A stretch of DNA of 64,000 nucleotides from Peronospora farinosa. Its lineage: Eukaryota; Oomycota; Peronosporomycetes; Peronosporales; Peronosporaceae. The notes beneath the pieces were generated by a model. The model did not search any database and was not told the origin of the DNA. It saw nothing but the letters and a program-made list of their open reading frames with translations. Positions 51,658-63,685 of the stretch are shown piece by piece (positions within the stretch are counted from its first letter, which is position 1; each line of letters opens with the position of its first letter). Made by a program: the position numbers and the translations under genes. Location: assembly GCA_947646735.1 (NCBI GenBank), contig CANTFK010000800.1:434001-498000 (forward strand). Direction: 5' to 3'.

Positions 51658-51906
51658 TTAGATGTGCGCCTATCCCATGAGTAATACCACTAGCGTGGAT
51701 TACTCATGAGTGACTATCTGATGAGTCATGTGTGTAGAGTAGATTACTCATGTGCGGCTATCCCATGAGTAATGCGCGATATAGCGATTAGAAACGTGTA
51801 GTCGAAGAATCCAGTAGGCTTAGAGTAGCAACAGAGTTTGTGAACTAAGGACCTAAATATATTCACTTTGCATTTTGCTTTCTACAACCCAAGTGCTTTA
51901 ACAACA
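51597..51906 (+). repeat. 3' LTR of the copia element
   Basis: 310 bases, identical to the 5' LTR except for two substitutions. A short purine stretch GTGGGAG before it would be the polypurine tract, and is weak. The pol frame overlaps its first 61 bases. Confidence 0.95.
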
Positions 51907-51911
51907 AGAAT

Positions 51912-52711
51912 GAGGTAAAGGTCAAATGACGGCTTGGAGCTCTTCGGCTTCGACCGTGCAAATCCCAACGATACCGACATTCAATAATGTTTACGAAAAT
52001 GTGTTCAAGTGTCAATGGTAAGTTTTGCCTTCTTTTAAAAAAAGTTATATCAATTGCATACAATACTTGACGTCACTTGTTTCAGAGTAGGAACTGGTGG
52101 ACTCTTGCAAGCTTTGTCCTCAAGTCATTTGGTCTTTAGCACCGATCAGAATTTTCTATAGAAAATACACTTTGCAAGGTGCACAGTAATTAGAAGAAAG
52201 TTCCGAAATGATGCTCAGTTTCTCGTCTATAAAAAACTTGCCTAAAGTGATACCAAAGATTTTTATCCATTAAGACAAGTTATTTGTTAATACAGTCTCT
52301 CTATAAACCGATTTAGTGTTATGCTGTGGTCGTCGTCGGAACCGGAATTATTTGGCAGTATTAAGTGAGACAGTAGGCTTGTATCTCTAAAAAAACGACC
52401 TAACTTTAATGGCTCGTTTAATAGCTTATTCAGTGAATTCCTAGGCTTTTTAGGAGTATACAAAAAAACGGGGACATCGATCAGATTACATCTCCGTCAC
52501 GGATCATATCACTTTTAGACAGCGAATTAGAGGCACGAAACCTTTGTTTTAACCACTTTCATCCCCACATCCGTATAAAAGCTTCCTTCATACGGATAAC
52601 AAACATGTATATCTTGAAAAGCATGACCGGGACAATCCCATCCCACCACTAATGGTCTATTCTCTTTTTCATTTTCCATTATACCCTTTGCATCGCATAT
52701 CAATTGCCAAT
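51912..52711. other. Intergenic downstream of the retrotransposon
   Basis: About 800 AT-rich bases between the target-site duplication and the esterase gene. No gene or repeat is supported. A frame opens at 52652 with ATG but the signal peptide begins at the ATG at 52712. Confidence 0.5.
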
Positions 52712-54126
52712 ATGTGGAAATGTACATTCCTAATACTCTTCATAGCCTCTACATACGCTCAAATTCGGAAACGTGATGCAATTTGTGTCATGAGTGACTC
52801 GAATTCGTGCCATGTGGACCATCTCATTCCTTCAAAGCTTGATAGGAGTACCGTCATTTATCCAGGGGGTGCCACTCGGTGTGCCTACGACGACTTTTTC
52901 AATGCAAATGTCAATTTTACAACGAATTCGACATACTTTTTTCAAGTCTTTCCAGCTCCAAGTAAATCCAAACTCATGCTGTATTTTCAAGATGGTGGTG
53001 CCTGCATTGATGACTTGACATGTGCCTTTGGGCTTCAATGTATGTACGAGACATTTGGCCCAAATGCTCAACCCTCAAGCACTGGGATTCTTAATCGTTC
53101 CAACGAGGAGAACCTTTTTAATGACTATAATATTGTACACTTGCCGTACTGTACCGGGGACCTGCATCTAGGTGACCACGTGACGACGATCCCTGATAGC
53201 CCACTATACGCTCTGCTCAACAAGCCTGAATGTCAGGGTCATAACATGACTCTACATCAGGTTGGTTTTAGAAATACAAAAGCTGTGCTGGACTGGGCGG
53301 TGGAAAACTACCCGAATCCAGACGAGATTATTATTAGTGGCTCAAGTGCTGGAGCTCTGGCTGCCCAGGCTCTTAGTGCTTTAGTCGCTGACGTCTGGCA
53401 AGTCGAAGAAAACGAGATCCGCTACTCCGTACTTGCCGACAGCTATGTTGGTGTCCTGCCCAGCCACTACAGTGCTGGTAAACTCATTTCATACTACGGC
53501 ACATGCGAGCTGGACTTGAAGATGACGCCTGAGCTCTGGGATCAATGTGGGGATGACAACGAGCTGACTGTGGCGGAGATGATGTCTTTTATGATCGAAG
53601 ACGTGCCAGCCGCCCAGTGGCTGTTCTTGAACAGTATGTACGATAAAACTCAGCGTTACTTCTACGAAGTGGTGTTAGAGGGCATTCTTGGCTACCCGTT
53701 TACCAACCTCATTAGTGGCGAGGACTTCTACTCGGTACGTTACTTCCTTGCATGACTGCGTTCATTGTAGAGGGCTGCGATCTAACAATGTCGTTTCGCT
53801 TACTGCAGAACATGACCGCTATCATCGACGTGTACAAGGATGTCAGCGACGAGGTCTCAACGTTCTACGTGAACAGCACTCAGCACGTTTTTCTTACAGT
53901 AAATGACTACTACCATAACGCTACCCGTAGTCCCGGAGAAATACTTCTGGGCGACTTTCTCGCGAAATGGTTGGTGACCGACTCGTCCCTTGACGTCGAT
54001 GCCGCGGATGGATCACTGTCCGCAAAAAGCAGCGTCGATGAACCGGGCGAGTCGGCAGCCGTAGGCCTCGACAGTGCCCTGTTACTGACAGCAGTGGCCG
54101 TGTTCGTTTCAATGCTTTTCCAGTAA
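52712..54126 (+). CDS. Secreted/GPI-anchored pectinacetylesterase/Notum-family esterase
   Basis: Two exons, 52712..53734 and 53809..54126, with a 74-nt intron (GTACGT...GCAG, phase 0), giving 446 residues. A signal peptide (MWKCTFLILFIASTYAQ) starts the protein. The alpha/beta-hydrolase core has YFQDGGACID (oxyanion region), GSSAGALA with nucleophile Ser212, ADSYVG with the acid, and a late His (STQHVFLT). Cys pairs and several N-glycosylation sequons fit a secreted enzyme. The C-terminus is hydrophobic (LLLTAVAVFVSMLF) after a small-residue stretch, a GPI-anchor signal pattern. Family members remove acetyl groups from pectin or, as in Notum, palmitoleate from Wnt; a wall or host-pectin role is likelier here. 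An upstream in-frame ATG at 52652 would hide the signal peptide. Confidence 0.85.
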
Positions 54127-54347
54127 CCTGGAGCTCAATATCAATAGGAGGAAAAGAGATTAAGAGAAAAGCTCGTGTGCAGCTACTTATTACGTAATAG
54201 ACACTCAAGAATATCTGCTACTGCGTTACCTTGAACTGCTCGTAACGAGAAACACTTGATCAAGAACACTTGCAAAAATCCAGGACAATAACTGCTCACT
54301 GAATGCTTTGATGCAATAAATTGCATCAACGCCACTGGACCGAGCCA

Positions 54348-55492
54348 CTACGGAGCATAATAATAATGCGTCGATATGTGCGCAAAGTTAATCTGCACAC
54401 CAAAAACAGCCTGCAACACCAACGTGGAAAGAAAGAGTGCAAGGATTACGACGAGCGGCAGCAGCAATTGCTCCGTTCGGTGAAGAAAAGGCAGCGCTAA
54501 ACGACACACACCATCACAGTACAATAAGTCAGTATCAACAACCACTTTACCAATAAATTCAATACAATAGACAGAAACACACCCATATAGCCCAAAAATG
54601 TAATGTACGTGTAGAATCCCCAACCCAACGAGTACAAGAGGTTTCCAACTAGCAGCATCACGAACGAATCGGATGTCAGCATTGGTGCAAGCAAAAACTA
54701 GCACAAAAACAATCACAAAAAGTCAGCATGTTACTAAACTTGACATCTCTGTAACTACAAAAATACCCCACGCTTTACCTGAATCACATAGAGAAACAGA
54801 AACAAAATGAAAAAGGAATTGCAATGAATATCAAAAGCAAATTGCCACTCGACTCGTTGTTCCACATAGAGAGCATCCCCCATTCCATGACTGTTATCAC
54901 CATTATAAAAAAACCATATTACATCATCATAACAAATCCACAACACAATCCTTTTTCAAATGACTGCTACAAAAAACATCAGCACTTACTTGTTTCTCTG
55001 CCGTAACGAATGATTCGTAATCCACCACCAACACGTTGAGATCAAAAGACCAAAACTGAGCCATTCAATTACAATTGCATGCAATAGTAATGAGAAATAA
55101 CGCGTCATGTTGTCCACACGAAACGCAAGAGCCCAGGCAAATGTAGCCATGAACAAAAACATCAACTGAATGACTACAAAGGCTGGATCGTCTCTGGCCC
55201 AGCGATTCTTGGTCTGTTTCCGGTAATAGGCACTTTTGTAGACTTTTGCAGGTTGGACACAGAGTGTCACCATTTGATAAAATGTCGCATCCAAGTCCAT
55301 TTGACGGTAATCAAGCACACGAGTGAAATATTCCGGTAACAAAGAACACGAGCGAAAACCATCGGCCTTGGGTCGTTTGGTCTTTTTCTTGTGGTTTCGA
55401 CTATTAAAAGAGTCGGAGGAGAGAATGTATTGCATATCAATGCTTGTATTTGGCTGGAAAAGCTCATCGGATGGAGTCACAGGTGACAACAT
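54348..55492 (-). CDS. UNC50: UNC-50 family Golgi membrane protein
   Basis: Four exons on the minus strand, 55492..54990, 54890..54779, 54697..54583 and 54496..54348, introns 99, 81 and 86 nt, 292 residues. The signature YRKQTKNRWARDDPAF, preceded by the QMD-containing N-terminal region (YRQMDLDATFYQMV), is diagnostic. VEWQFAFDIHCNSFF and YTYITFLGYM follow. About five to six membrane helices are evident. UNC-50/Gmh1 is a Golgi protein that binds large Arf-GEFs and affects receptor trafficking. The start is the first ATG in the frame; the frame opens 12 codons earlier with TTG, so an extra 5' exon remains possible. Confidence 0.9.
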
Positions 55493-55667
55493 GTTTGTAT
55501 CGAGTTTAATAATAAGGGGATTATTCAAATTAGAAGCGAGATAGGTCGATGCATTCGATTAAGTACGAGACGAGGAAGCCCAACATTGTCAACGACAATC
55601 ATTCTTTCATGGAAGGATCATCACTCACTCCGTGGTGCGTAAAAGTAGCCATTCTTGACTCCATGGA

Positions 55668-57386
55668 TTATAGCCATACGCCACCATCAACATCTTCTTC
55701 CATTTCCTCCTCGTCCATGTCGTAAGACTGTGCTGTGGAGTTATGTTCCTGTCTTGTTGACGTATGATGTCGGGAATCATGTGAAGGTGAAGGACACTGG
55801 ACATTATCAACGCCATCAGATCGTTCATTGTGTCCACGAAAAACGTTGACAAGTGATGACCCAACATGGCCCAGCTTTCCAGTGTGTTTGATCGCTCTGC
55901 CGCCAGGATCGGAGGCCACGGATGATCTCCTGCTCGAACAGCTTGAAGAGATACTGTGTAGAGAAGAAGTGGACCGTCGCAGTTCCATCTCGAGTTCCTC
56001 TCGCACACGATCTAGCTCGTTCTGTACCTCGGCAAATTCTTGTGTTTTTTGTTGCTCCAATTTGATCGAACGCTGCTTGGCATGCTGCGCAGCAAGTTGT
56101 AAGCATCGCTCCATCTCCTGTACTGCAGCTCGTAGCTTGTCTGCTTCTTGTTTCGCCACTTCCAATTCCGACTGCAGCTGCTCCTGCTTCTCATCTGTTC
56201 TTGGATCATTTGTCAAAGGCTCAAACTTGCGGAACTGGTCAATCTGTGGTAGTCCAATGCGTTCATGCAACTCATTGATAAGCCCGATCTTCTGTGCTTC
56301 CCGCGGTGAATCTCCAGTTGCTGAGGCAGGATGGGTTCGGTAGTGCTGATAAGAATTCCTTGGCTCCTCATCTTCATCAGAGCTAGACCCCGTGACATTA
56401 TTCAGCTTCCCATAACTGTCTTCTCCTTCTCCATCACTGTACAGATATTCATTGACCTCTCCAGTCACGTCATTGAACCCTCCACGATTACTCCTAGTAC
56501 TTGCTTGAACTGCAGCTTCTACCTCCTCCTTCTCCGCTGCTTTCCGTGCCCGTCGAGTCCTCACAACTTTTACCATACGACCTCGAATCTTAGTCAGCAG
56601 TGCCAATTGATTCAGTCTCTCCTTCATATTACGATTATCTTGCTGCATCTTGGACACGAGCTCCTGTTTCTCTGTCAATGACTTGTGGCGATTTTGCTGC
56701 GACTGGTGATAGGCTACTGCCAGTGCCTGTTGACTTGAATCCTTTGCTAGTACTTCATTTGTCCACTCTGAAAGTCCTTCAGCTCGTTGCAATAATGCAA
56801 GAGCTTTTGTCTTTACAATATCCTGTAAATGTGGTGCAGCTTGTCGTCTCCCAATTGCAATGAGCATCTGTCCTGCTTGAATATAAGCGTCAATTGCCGT
56901 ATGTGGCATCTGTCTCCGCTCTTTGTCAATAGCAAATTGTGCCACTTCCACGGCTTTTTCATACTCAGGACCTAGTAATTGAGCTGTTGTCAGTTGCAAG
57001 ACTTCTTCATGTGCTGGAGCTAATTCTGAAGCTCTTCGAGGTGCTACAAACGTCGCAATCGATTCAAAACACGCATCATTCTTCGACAAATCGCAATTAA
57101 TACCATTCACGGGTGGAACTACCGAGAAAGTTGAATGTATTGACGGATAACCATCTCTTCCAGCATTAGTGACGGACATTTGTTTCTGGACGGGACTAGT
57201 TTTAGAAATAGAAGCAGGAAATGTACAAGCTGAGACTGGGGTTGAATACAGAGCTGGAGACGGAGCTAGAGGTCGTTTACTAGACCGGAGAGCTCGTAAA
57301 CGCGCCTCCAAGTCCATCGAACCTGCCATAATGAGACGGATTATTTCTTTATCAGAAAGTGATAGATAAAATCCAGAGTTACGCAT
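55668..57386 (-). CDS. MIT-domain coiled-coil protein
   Basis: 572 residues, single exon. A MIT-like three-helix region lies at about residues 135-205 (YEKAVEVAQFAIDKERR, then HTAIDAYIQAGQMLIAI, and KTKALALLQRAEGL), the pattern that binds ESCRT-III tails. A basic helix (LLTKIRGRMVKVVRTRRARK) follows, then an acidic/Ser-rich region, then a long coiled coil (about 390-470, Glu/Gln/Lys-rich) and a Ser/His-rich C-terminus with an acidic DMDEEEMEEDVD end. Vesicle or ESCRT-linked function is inferred from the MIT region only. The N-terminus MRNSGFYLSLSDKEIIRLI has no signal peptide. Confidence 0.7.
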   Translation of the reverse strand: MRNSGFYLSLSDKEIIRLIMAGSMDLEARLRALRSSKRPLAPSPALYSTPVSACTFPASISKTSPVQKQMSVTNAGRDGYPSIHSTFSVVPPVNGINCDLSKNDACFESIATFVAPRRASELAPAHEEVLQLTTAQLLGPEYEKAVEVAQFAIDKERRQMPHTAIDAYIQAGQMLIAIGRRQAAPHLQDIVKTKALALLQRAEGLSEWTNEVLAKDSSQQALAVAYHQSQQNRHKSLTEKQELVSKMQQDNRNMKERLNQLALLTKIRGRMVKVVRTRRARKAAEKEEVEAAVQASTRSNRGGFNDVTGEVNEYLYSDGEGEDSYGKLNNVTGSSSDEDEEPRNSYQHYRTHPASATGDSPREAQKIGLINELHERIGLPQIDQFRKFEPLTNDPRTDEKQEQLQSELEVAKQEADKLRAAVQEMERCLQLAAQHAKQRSIKLEQQKTQEFAEVQNELDRVREELEMELRRSTSSLHSISSSCSSRRSSVASDPGGRAIKHTGKLGHVGSSLVNVFRGHNERSDGVDNVQCPSPSHDSRHHTSTRQEHNSTAQSYDMDEEEMEEDVDGGVWL

Positions 57387-57693
57387 GGGTTACAAAAGTC
57401 AGTAACCGGTTTGCTTGGTAGCTGATACCGGTAAGGTGAAAAGTGCTATTTTCACAAAAAATAACAGGATCTGAGCCGCAATGTAAATTACAATGCTTGT
57501 AGTAATACTTTTAATACTATTTTAATTTGTAGTACTATCAAAAGTATTACTATAATATTTGTGCTGACGAATTCATATCATATCAGTTGAATTGCATCTG
57601 CAGTAGCATATTGCAGCCACGTACATCGATGAACGGTCGATTCTCCTCGTCTTTTGTCCATTCAGCATTCATTACAGTCTTCCACCGTTCCAA
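57387..57693. other. Short intergenic region, AT-rich
   Basis: About 307 bases between the MIT-domain gene start and the 3' end of the YbaK-type gene. Repeated TAGTA/ATACTAT-like AT-rich words near 57500-57550; no gene. Confidence 0.5.
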
Positions 57694-58620
57694 TCAGTTG
57701 TTGTTCAAGTCGGTTCGGAGCGTCGTAATGCCGTCAGCTACACGTGCTCCCAAGACCCTCACCATATCCTGCACACTGATACGCAGCTTTACATGCTCTG
57801 CACCTCCACCAAGCCATAGAAACGACGATTTCAGAGCAGCAATATTCCCCGCTATAATCACCTAGACATATCATACTGTTAGATAAGTCAGGAGTCAATA
57901 ATGACATACCTCTTCTTCATACCGGGATGGGTGTCTTCATGCCAAACGTAGACACTCCATTGTGTCCAAAACCCGTTAATTTCTCCGACATCTGCTCATC
58001 AACATCACACCATAAGAAATATCAACAGCAACTCTTTGAATCCCAGCAATCATCATCTTACCTCACTTGAGGCGTGCTGAAAATTGAATTTCTTCTTCGA
58101 CGGACGGTCCGGTTCCGGTATATTGTTACGCACAAAGCGTCGCAATTGTTCTGCATCGAGCTTGGAATTGTACTGCACCACCACACAGTAATAGCTACAA
58201 GAAACACAGTAAAATTAGTCTATAGTTACTCCTGATTATGATTAGTTGCACCCAAAACTCACCGACTATTTAGCGAATCCTCGACATTATTGTCGAGATA
58301 TGCGACATTTTCCATGATAATACTCTTGCATAGGTGCGGAATCGCACAGCCTAGATAGTTTCCTAATATTTCTCATAACATTTAGGATTAATTGTATTGC
58401 AAATATTGCAATAACAGCAGCAGCCCTACGCTCTTTGGTCCAAACTCCATGAATAATAGTCGCTGGGTGTCGTCTTAAGTACGGCACTGGTCAGTTTCTC
58501 ACGCTCAAGATGCTTTTTTACGCGCTTTACTCTCTCAAGATCGTCTACATAGCGCTCCAACGAAGTCAGACGCTCTTGAATGGCAGTGAGATGTACCGTC
58601 ACTTTGTTGATGGTTGTCAT
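57694..58620 (-). CDS. YbaK/ProX-type aminoacyl-tRNA editing-domain protein, five exons
   Basis: Exons on the minus strand 58620..58446, 58350..58263, 58194..58062, 57991..57923 and 57861..57694, giving 210 residues. An N-terminal coiled coil (about residues 1-45) leads to a YbaK fold: LCKSIIMEN, then YYCVVVQYNSKLDAEQLRRF, a KKKFNFQHA strand, LTGFGHNGVSTFGMKT and FLWLGGGAEHVKLRIS. The KSxxxEN, GxxxxxVSxxG and GGG-xxxKL motifs are those of YbaK/PrdX deacylases that hydrolyse mischarged tRNA. The first intron is uncertain: the chosen donor GTTTGG is weak, the more regular GTAGGG at about 58433 breaks phase, and about ten residues usual in the family are then missing. A frameshift or sequencing error there is possible. 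Confidence 0.72.
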
Positions 58621-59011
58621 GATCGGAGCTCCTCGTAAGATCTTATTTTATTTTGTACATGTATTTTGAAAGGTTTCGCTCCGTTTGATACTTGTTAGTG
58701 TGGGTGTTTATTATGGGTAACTTGAAGTTGATGACCCAAAATAAGGAAAAAATAGAATCATCGAGTGTAGCCATTATCTCCGTAAAAATTAGAACCACCA
58801 TTGAGTGTTGTTGTTGTCGTCACCATTATGTAAGTTCTAGTCATTGACTGCGTAGCTCACTCACTCTTCAGCCATACAACTACAACTAGCACTTTCGTCC
58901 TTTTACTTTCATTTCTGTATGCTACCCAGTCTGCAGTAGGTATCACCCACAAAAGTGCAGATGAGCGCCACCTCTGCTCCGTAGTAAAGTAAATGTCCCG
59001 TCGGTAGATGA
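58621..59011. other. Intergenic between YbaK-type gene start and eIF4G 3' end
   Basis: About 390 bases, no supported gene. It must hold the YbaK-type promoter and the eIF4G 3' UTR, both genes being on the minus strand. Confidence 0.5.
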
Positions 59012-62000
59012 TCACTTCGTCCGAGCCAATGTCTCTACGAATTCGCCTAGCTCCTCCAGCACGCGCTTCCTACTCACACTATTGTCGTTCTGCAGCTCGA
59101 GCCACTTGTTGAGTGCAAGGGGGACTGCATTCTCCTTCACCAAATGTTTGAGCAGTTTTTTCACTTCGTCTACAAGAGAAAAAAAGAGAAGAACCAGTCA
59201 TCAAAATGCATCCACACGCAAGAACACTACAGGAAAGTCGCACCGTTGTCATTTCGCGTCTGGAAAATGGCCGAGACGAGCCGAACTTGGGTGACAGGAC
59301 TGCCACAGAAGCCTGTCAGAAGCAGGCACCAATCAGATGACGGCAGCTCGCCCTCCTGTGACAGGTTCAGAATAAACAAGCACGTGTACGTCGCAAACAA
59401 TGGATCATTGCGAATTGCATCAGGAATGCTGGTCTCAACAAACGCAACAACCTCACGGATTGAAGAGGCCTTGCGTACACGGTCCACAACATCAAAAGCA
59501 GGCTCCAGCAAAAACACGTCCTCAAGATCATACTTCTTTATCCACTCCTGCATCCCCTCGAGAGACTGCTTGTGTGATGGCAAGACACTCAATACCGTAA
59601 TATTCGTCGCGCGAATCTCTTTCTTTGCCTTCTCCACATCGTCTGTCTTCAACAGCTTCAGTATTGCACCCAGCATAGCAGCCAGGAATCCTCCAGCGAT
59701 TAATTCCTCCATAGCATCCTTATCCACTGACTGAAGGCATTTGCCCAGAACCCAATCCAGCGACACCCCGGTGAGCGACGAATCCTTCAGAAAACGTACT
59801 ACAAAATCAGCCATGTGTTCGTGAAGCTTCGGTACGTCGCACCAAAGATCGCCACACAGCTCAAGCGTCTTAACGATAGCGTAGCGGATACCGACAAACG
59901 AAAGGCTCTTCATCTCCAGGCTCAGTTTTTCAAGCATCTCAACCATCTTTTCACGCACTCCTGCCTTTGCATCGATGGCCTCCTTCAAAACCGCAAAAGC
60001 AAAGACACCATTTACGTCCTCGTGGTTCTTGTGTTCCTTCTGGGCCTCCACAAGACAGGCTTCGGCCTCTTTTAGATCAACAATAGAGACGTACTCCTCC
60101 GCGATCGACTTGGCTTTCTTGCCAATCTTGTCGTGGGACTCATCGTCAAGCGGAGGAATCACCCTCGAGCGAGCAGGCGATTCGGGCTTCTTCGCACCAA
60201 CAGCTGGTCCACGACGGCTGGTAGGAAAGCTCGCTGGTGCACCACTAGGGCCGCCACGTCCACTCTGCCGAGCTCCAAAGTCAGCGGGTCTTCCGGACGG
60301 TCCAGTCTTCACCGAATCATCACGCGCTCCGATACCACGCGGAAGCGGCATCTGCTTGTTGCTGTTGCCACGACTGCTCATTGACTGCGAGTGTTGATAT
60401 ACAGGTGCCATGGTGGAACGATTGTTATTGTTGCTGTTAAAGCCATCGCGGGACGAGTTAGGTCGACGGTCCGACCGAAAATGATCGCGATCTCCTCGTT
60501 CGCGATCTCCTCGTTCGCGACCACCTCCACTTGGCACGCTGCTTGGAGGGGCACGTGCTTCTCGTTCCGCCTCCTTTCGAATTTCAGTCAATGTCTTTTG
60601 CTTCAACTCCTTGCGCCGCGGTTCCCATCTATGCTGACGCAACTCGATGACATCTTTGATCATAAAGGTGATACGGGACGATAGGCGTTTGTCCTTTACC
60701 ATTTTGTTTTCCATGTAGTGAAAGTACAATGGCATAAAACCTTCCGCACCGTGCTTATCCAGGTCTTTTCCCATCGTAGTCAGTAGTTTTGCCAGCGACT
60801 CAATGCTCTCCTCATCGGGAGGATTGTCAGGGTGTACACACACCAGCACGCTGTCATCATTCAAACGAACATCCATCAGCTTCATAATGCATCCATGCAT
60901 GATGCGCTCCTGAAGTATCCCCTTTCGATATAGCTCACCAATAAAGCGAATGTTACCAAGCATGCGCAACTTCATGATCAATCGTTTTTCCTCGTAATTA
61001 GCCTCCATCTGTGGCGTGATCTTACCGTCTTTCTTGTCCTTCTTGAATTTCTCTTCCAGTTCTTCATATATGTTATCTTTCTCGAACTCCTCTTGGCAAG
61101 CATTTAACAAAATGCGCTTGAATGAGTATGTCTTGATAGCAACTTGACTTGCGGTCTCATGGTTTTCATATGGACCGTTCAACACCTGATCGTCTCCCAA
61201 GTCGTCCAAGTCTTGGCCCGACCAGTAGTACTGAGGCTTGGCCGAATCTTCTTGCACCCACACCTTGATAAACTTGTGGTCCCTGACACGAGCTTCGCTC
61301 AGCTTCAAGTTCGAAGGAGCAGGAACAGGCTCAAACTCATTACTGCTGGCCGACTCCAATACATCATTAACCTTGTCGAACGGTCCAACAACTTCCGAGT
61401 CCGATTCGGACATCGCCGTCCAGTAAAACATTTTATCGTCGTCATTTTGCACAATTTTCAAGAACGACCACACCTTCCAATTCATCTGAAGATGCACGCA
61501 TAAATCTGCGTACATATCACAAAAATGCGGCTCACCAACCGCCTTGTCGAAAATGATTTTGATAACGGCTTGCAGCATCTCAAGACTTTCCATGTTGATG
61601 CTAGTCAACTGCCTAGACAGACGTTCAAATTTCTCGCGAGTCATTTTGTTCAAGATACCATTCACATTTTTCTTCGTCACTTCCAAAGTTGAAACGTTTT
61701 TGGTAGGAATCCACCGGTTCTCTGACCGCGTCAGAGGCTTAACAGGTCCATCCAAAAGAGGTGGGTCCGGGGAGCCCCCACGGCCGCCACGCCCACCACG
61801 TCCGCCACGCTCCCCACGCTCTCCGCGCTCTCCACGACCACTTCGCTTCGGTAGGTCCTGCGATCGTGCCCACTGGCCACCGCCCGACCCACTACGAGGT
61901 CCTTGACGTCCAATTCCACCAGACTGCTTGTCACCACGTTCCCAACCAGTTCCACCGCGTCCTCCACGGGAACTACTTCGTGGCATGGCAACCTCGCGAG

Positions 62001-63685
62001 TAATCTCCATTGACGGCCATGTGGCATCCAAATTTGTTACAGCATCCGGAAGGTTTTTGTATTGCTCAGAAAAGCTACATCATAAACAACGCACATGTTA
62101 GAGACGATGCGAACAATATCAGTAGCAAATTCGTTTGTGCACGAAAGTAGTACCTCATCAGAAGTTCTAGCGTGTATGTTAACTTGCCACCCGACTTCCT
62201 TCCAAGGGTAACGCTCACATCCGTTTTTTTCTCAATTGCGTGGACGTCAGCTTGCACCTTGTCTTCCTTCTCCACAACTGGTGCTTCCTGCTGCAGCGCT
62301 GGAGAAGCAACATCGTGATCACGCGATTTCTTTTCCGAAGATACCCTGTCCGACTGCTTACCAGCTGATGAGATTTTCTCGCTTTGCTCCATGGAAGTTT
62401 GTGTCGTCGGCTTCGGCGACGAAGTATTGATCGTAGTAGCGGTTGTATTGGTCGTCGTGGGAGTAGAAGATCCACTTTTGCTAGTCTCCAAGTTTTTATC
62501 GACCGTCTTTGTAACAGTCGTAGCTGCAGCCTTGTCAGCTGACGTCTCCGTCTTCCCCGTGGCAGCAATATCTAGAGCCGGCGTCGATTCCTTTGCAGAG
62601 TCTGCTACTATTGGTGTAGCAATCTTCTCTTTTGGAGATTTCGGCGAAACTGTGACAGATTCCACTGCTCCATTCTGCTTCGCAACAACCTGAGAGGTCT
62701 CCGCAGCAGGAAGTTTCTTAACAGGTGTCGGCTCCTTCTTTTGTGGGGTACTCTGCGCTGTAGTGCTCGTGCTTGCAGCCGCAGTTGTCGTACTATCATC
62801 ACTGGATCGTGCCGAAGACGAGTTCCGTCCAAGTTCAATGGCTTTTCCTGTCTTGGGGTTAATGATATCCAATATCTTAAGCTCTCGCTTCGGTGGCGGT
62901 TGGTGCTGTGGCTGTGGGATCGGCATAGGCATAGGTATACCGCCCATGCCCATCCCCATGTCTTGCAATGGTGGCATAGTGTACATAGGAGGGCCTCCCA
63001 TATAATGTTGACCTGGCCCCATCATATAAGGTGGAGGCATCTGCATCTGCATCTGTGGTGGATAATATCCTTGGGCTCCTGGATTCATATCACCTCCTCG
63101 AGGTATATATTGTTGTTGTTGTTGCATGGCTCCTCGTGGAGGTCCACGCATCCTTGACGGATGATGATGATTATGGCCAGGAGGACCTCGTGGGATACCT
63201 GGTTGACCACTAATGGGATAAGCAGATGAATAACCCATCGGTCCATTATAAGGTCGTGATGTCTAGAATAGCACAAATCACATCAAAAAGGTCAAGAATT
63301 ACTAAAAATATTCCTATCCAGAGGTCTTCCACAAAAAAAAGATTAAAAAAACCCACATGTTGCATATGAAAAGCACCTCCGCCTTGTTTAAAGACGGGGG
63401 CATTAGCGTCCATTCCATCCGTTCCAGAATGGGTCATTTGGGAAGGTATTTCGTGCTGTTGTCCGTTTTTTGGTCGGTATTCTAATAAATGGGTATCAAA
63501 AAAAGAGAATCAGTGACTGGGTTTTTTATATGGGTTTTATTCCTAATGAGAAAATGGGTATCGATACATCGATATGTAGTAGTAGTAGTACCAAAATGGT
63601 GGGGATTTCCACGTGGATATGGGGCTCCATTGGTAGAACCATAACCTCCTCGATTGGAAGTAGAATTAGAATGCTGCGACTTCAT
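59012..63685 (-). CDS. Translation initiation factor eIF4G
   Basis: Five exons on the minus strand, 63685..63592, 63481..63357, 63262..62154, 62074..59244 and 59169..59012, giving 1,438 residues with all phases consistent. The N-terminus is Gly/Pro/Gln/Met-rich, followed by a Ser/Thr-rich linker. The canonical eIF4E-binding motif YxxxxL-phi is YTLELLM at about residues 436-442, right at the exon 3-4 junction. An RGG-rich tract (about 520-545), the MIF4G domain (about 580-940, binding eIF4A), a disordered Arg/Gly/Ser linker and MA3-type helices (about 1110-1240) follow, with a final helical region completed by exon 5. MIF4G carries an inserted block of about 115 residues (about 643-760). It is the scaffold of cap-dependent initiation. 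Confidence 0.9.

Larger units (their letters stand above)
47061..51906 (+). mobile_element. Ty1/copia LTR retrotransposon, 4,846 bp, full length but defective
   Basis: Two 310-bp LTRs (TGTTG...CAACA) flank gag-protease-integrase-RT-RNaseH in copia order. A 5-bp target duplication AGAAT borders it at 47056-47060 and 51907-51911. The LTRs differ at two positions (a G/A near 47125 and a G/T near 47216), so insertion is recent. The domain order integrase before reverse transcriptase defines copia (Pseudoviridae-like), not gypsy. The coding region is broken (see the gag-pol entry), so this copy could move only with help from another element. Confidence 0.96.

Noticed and set aside
55828..56343. 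Plus-strand frame of 171 codons opposite the MIT-domain gene
   Set aside because: Cys/Ser-rich complement of a Glu/Gln coiled coil; no motif.
59144..59734. Plus-strand frame of 196 codons over the eIF4G 3' part
   Set aside because: Opposite conserved helical repeats of eIF4G, whose frame continues into exon 5 in phase; no independent domain.
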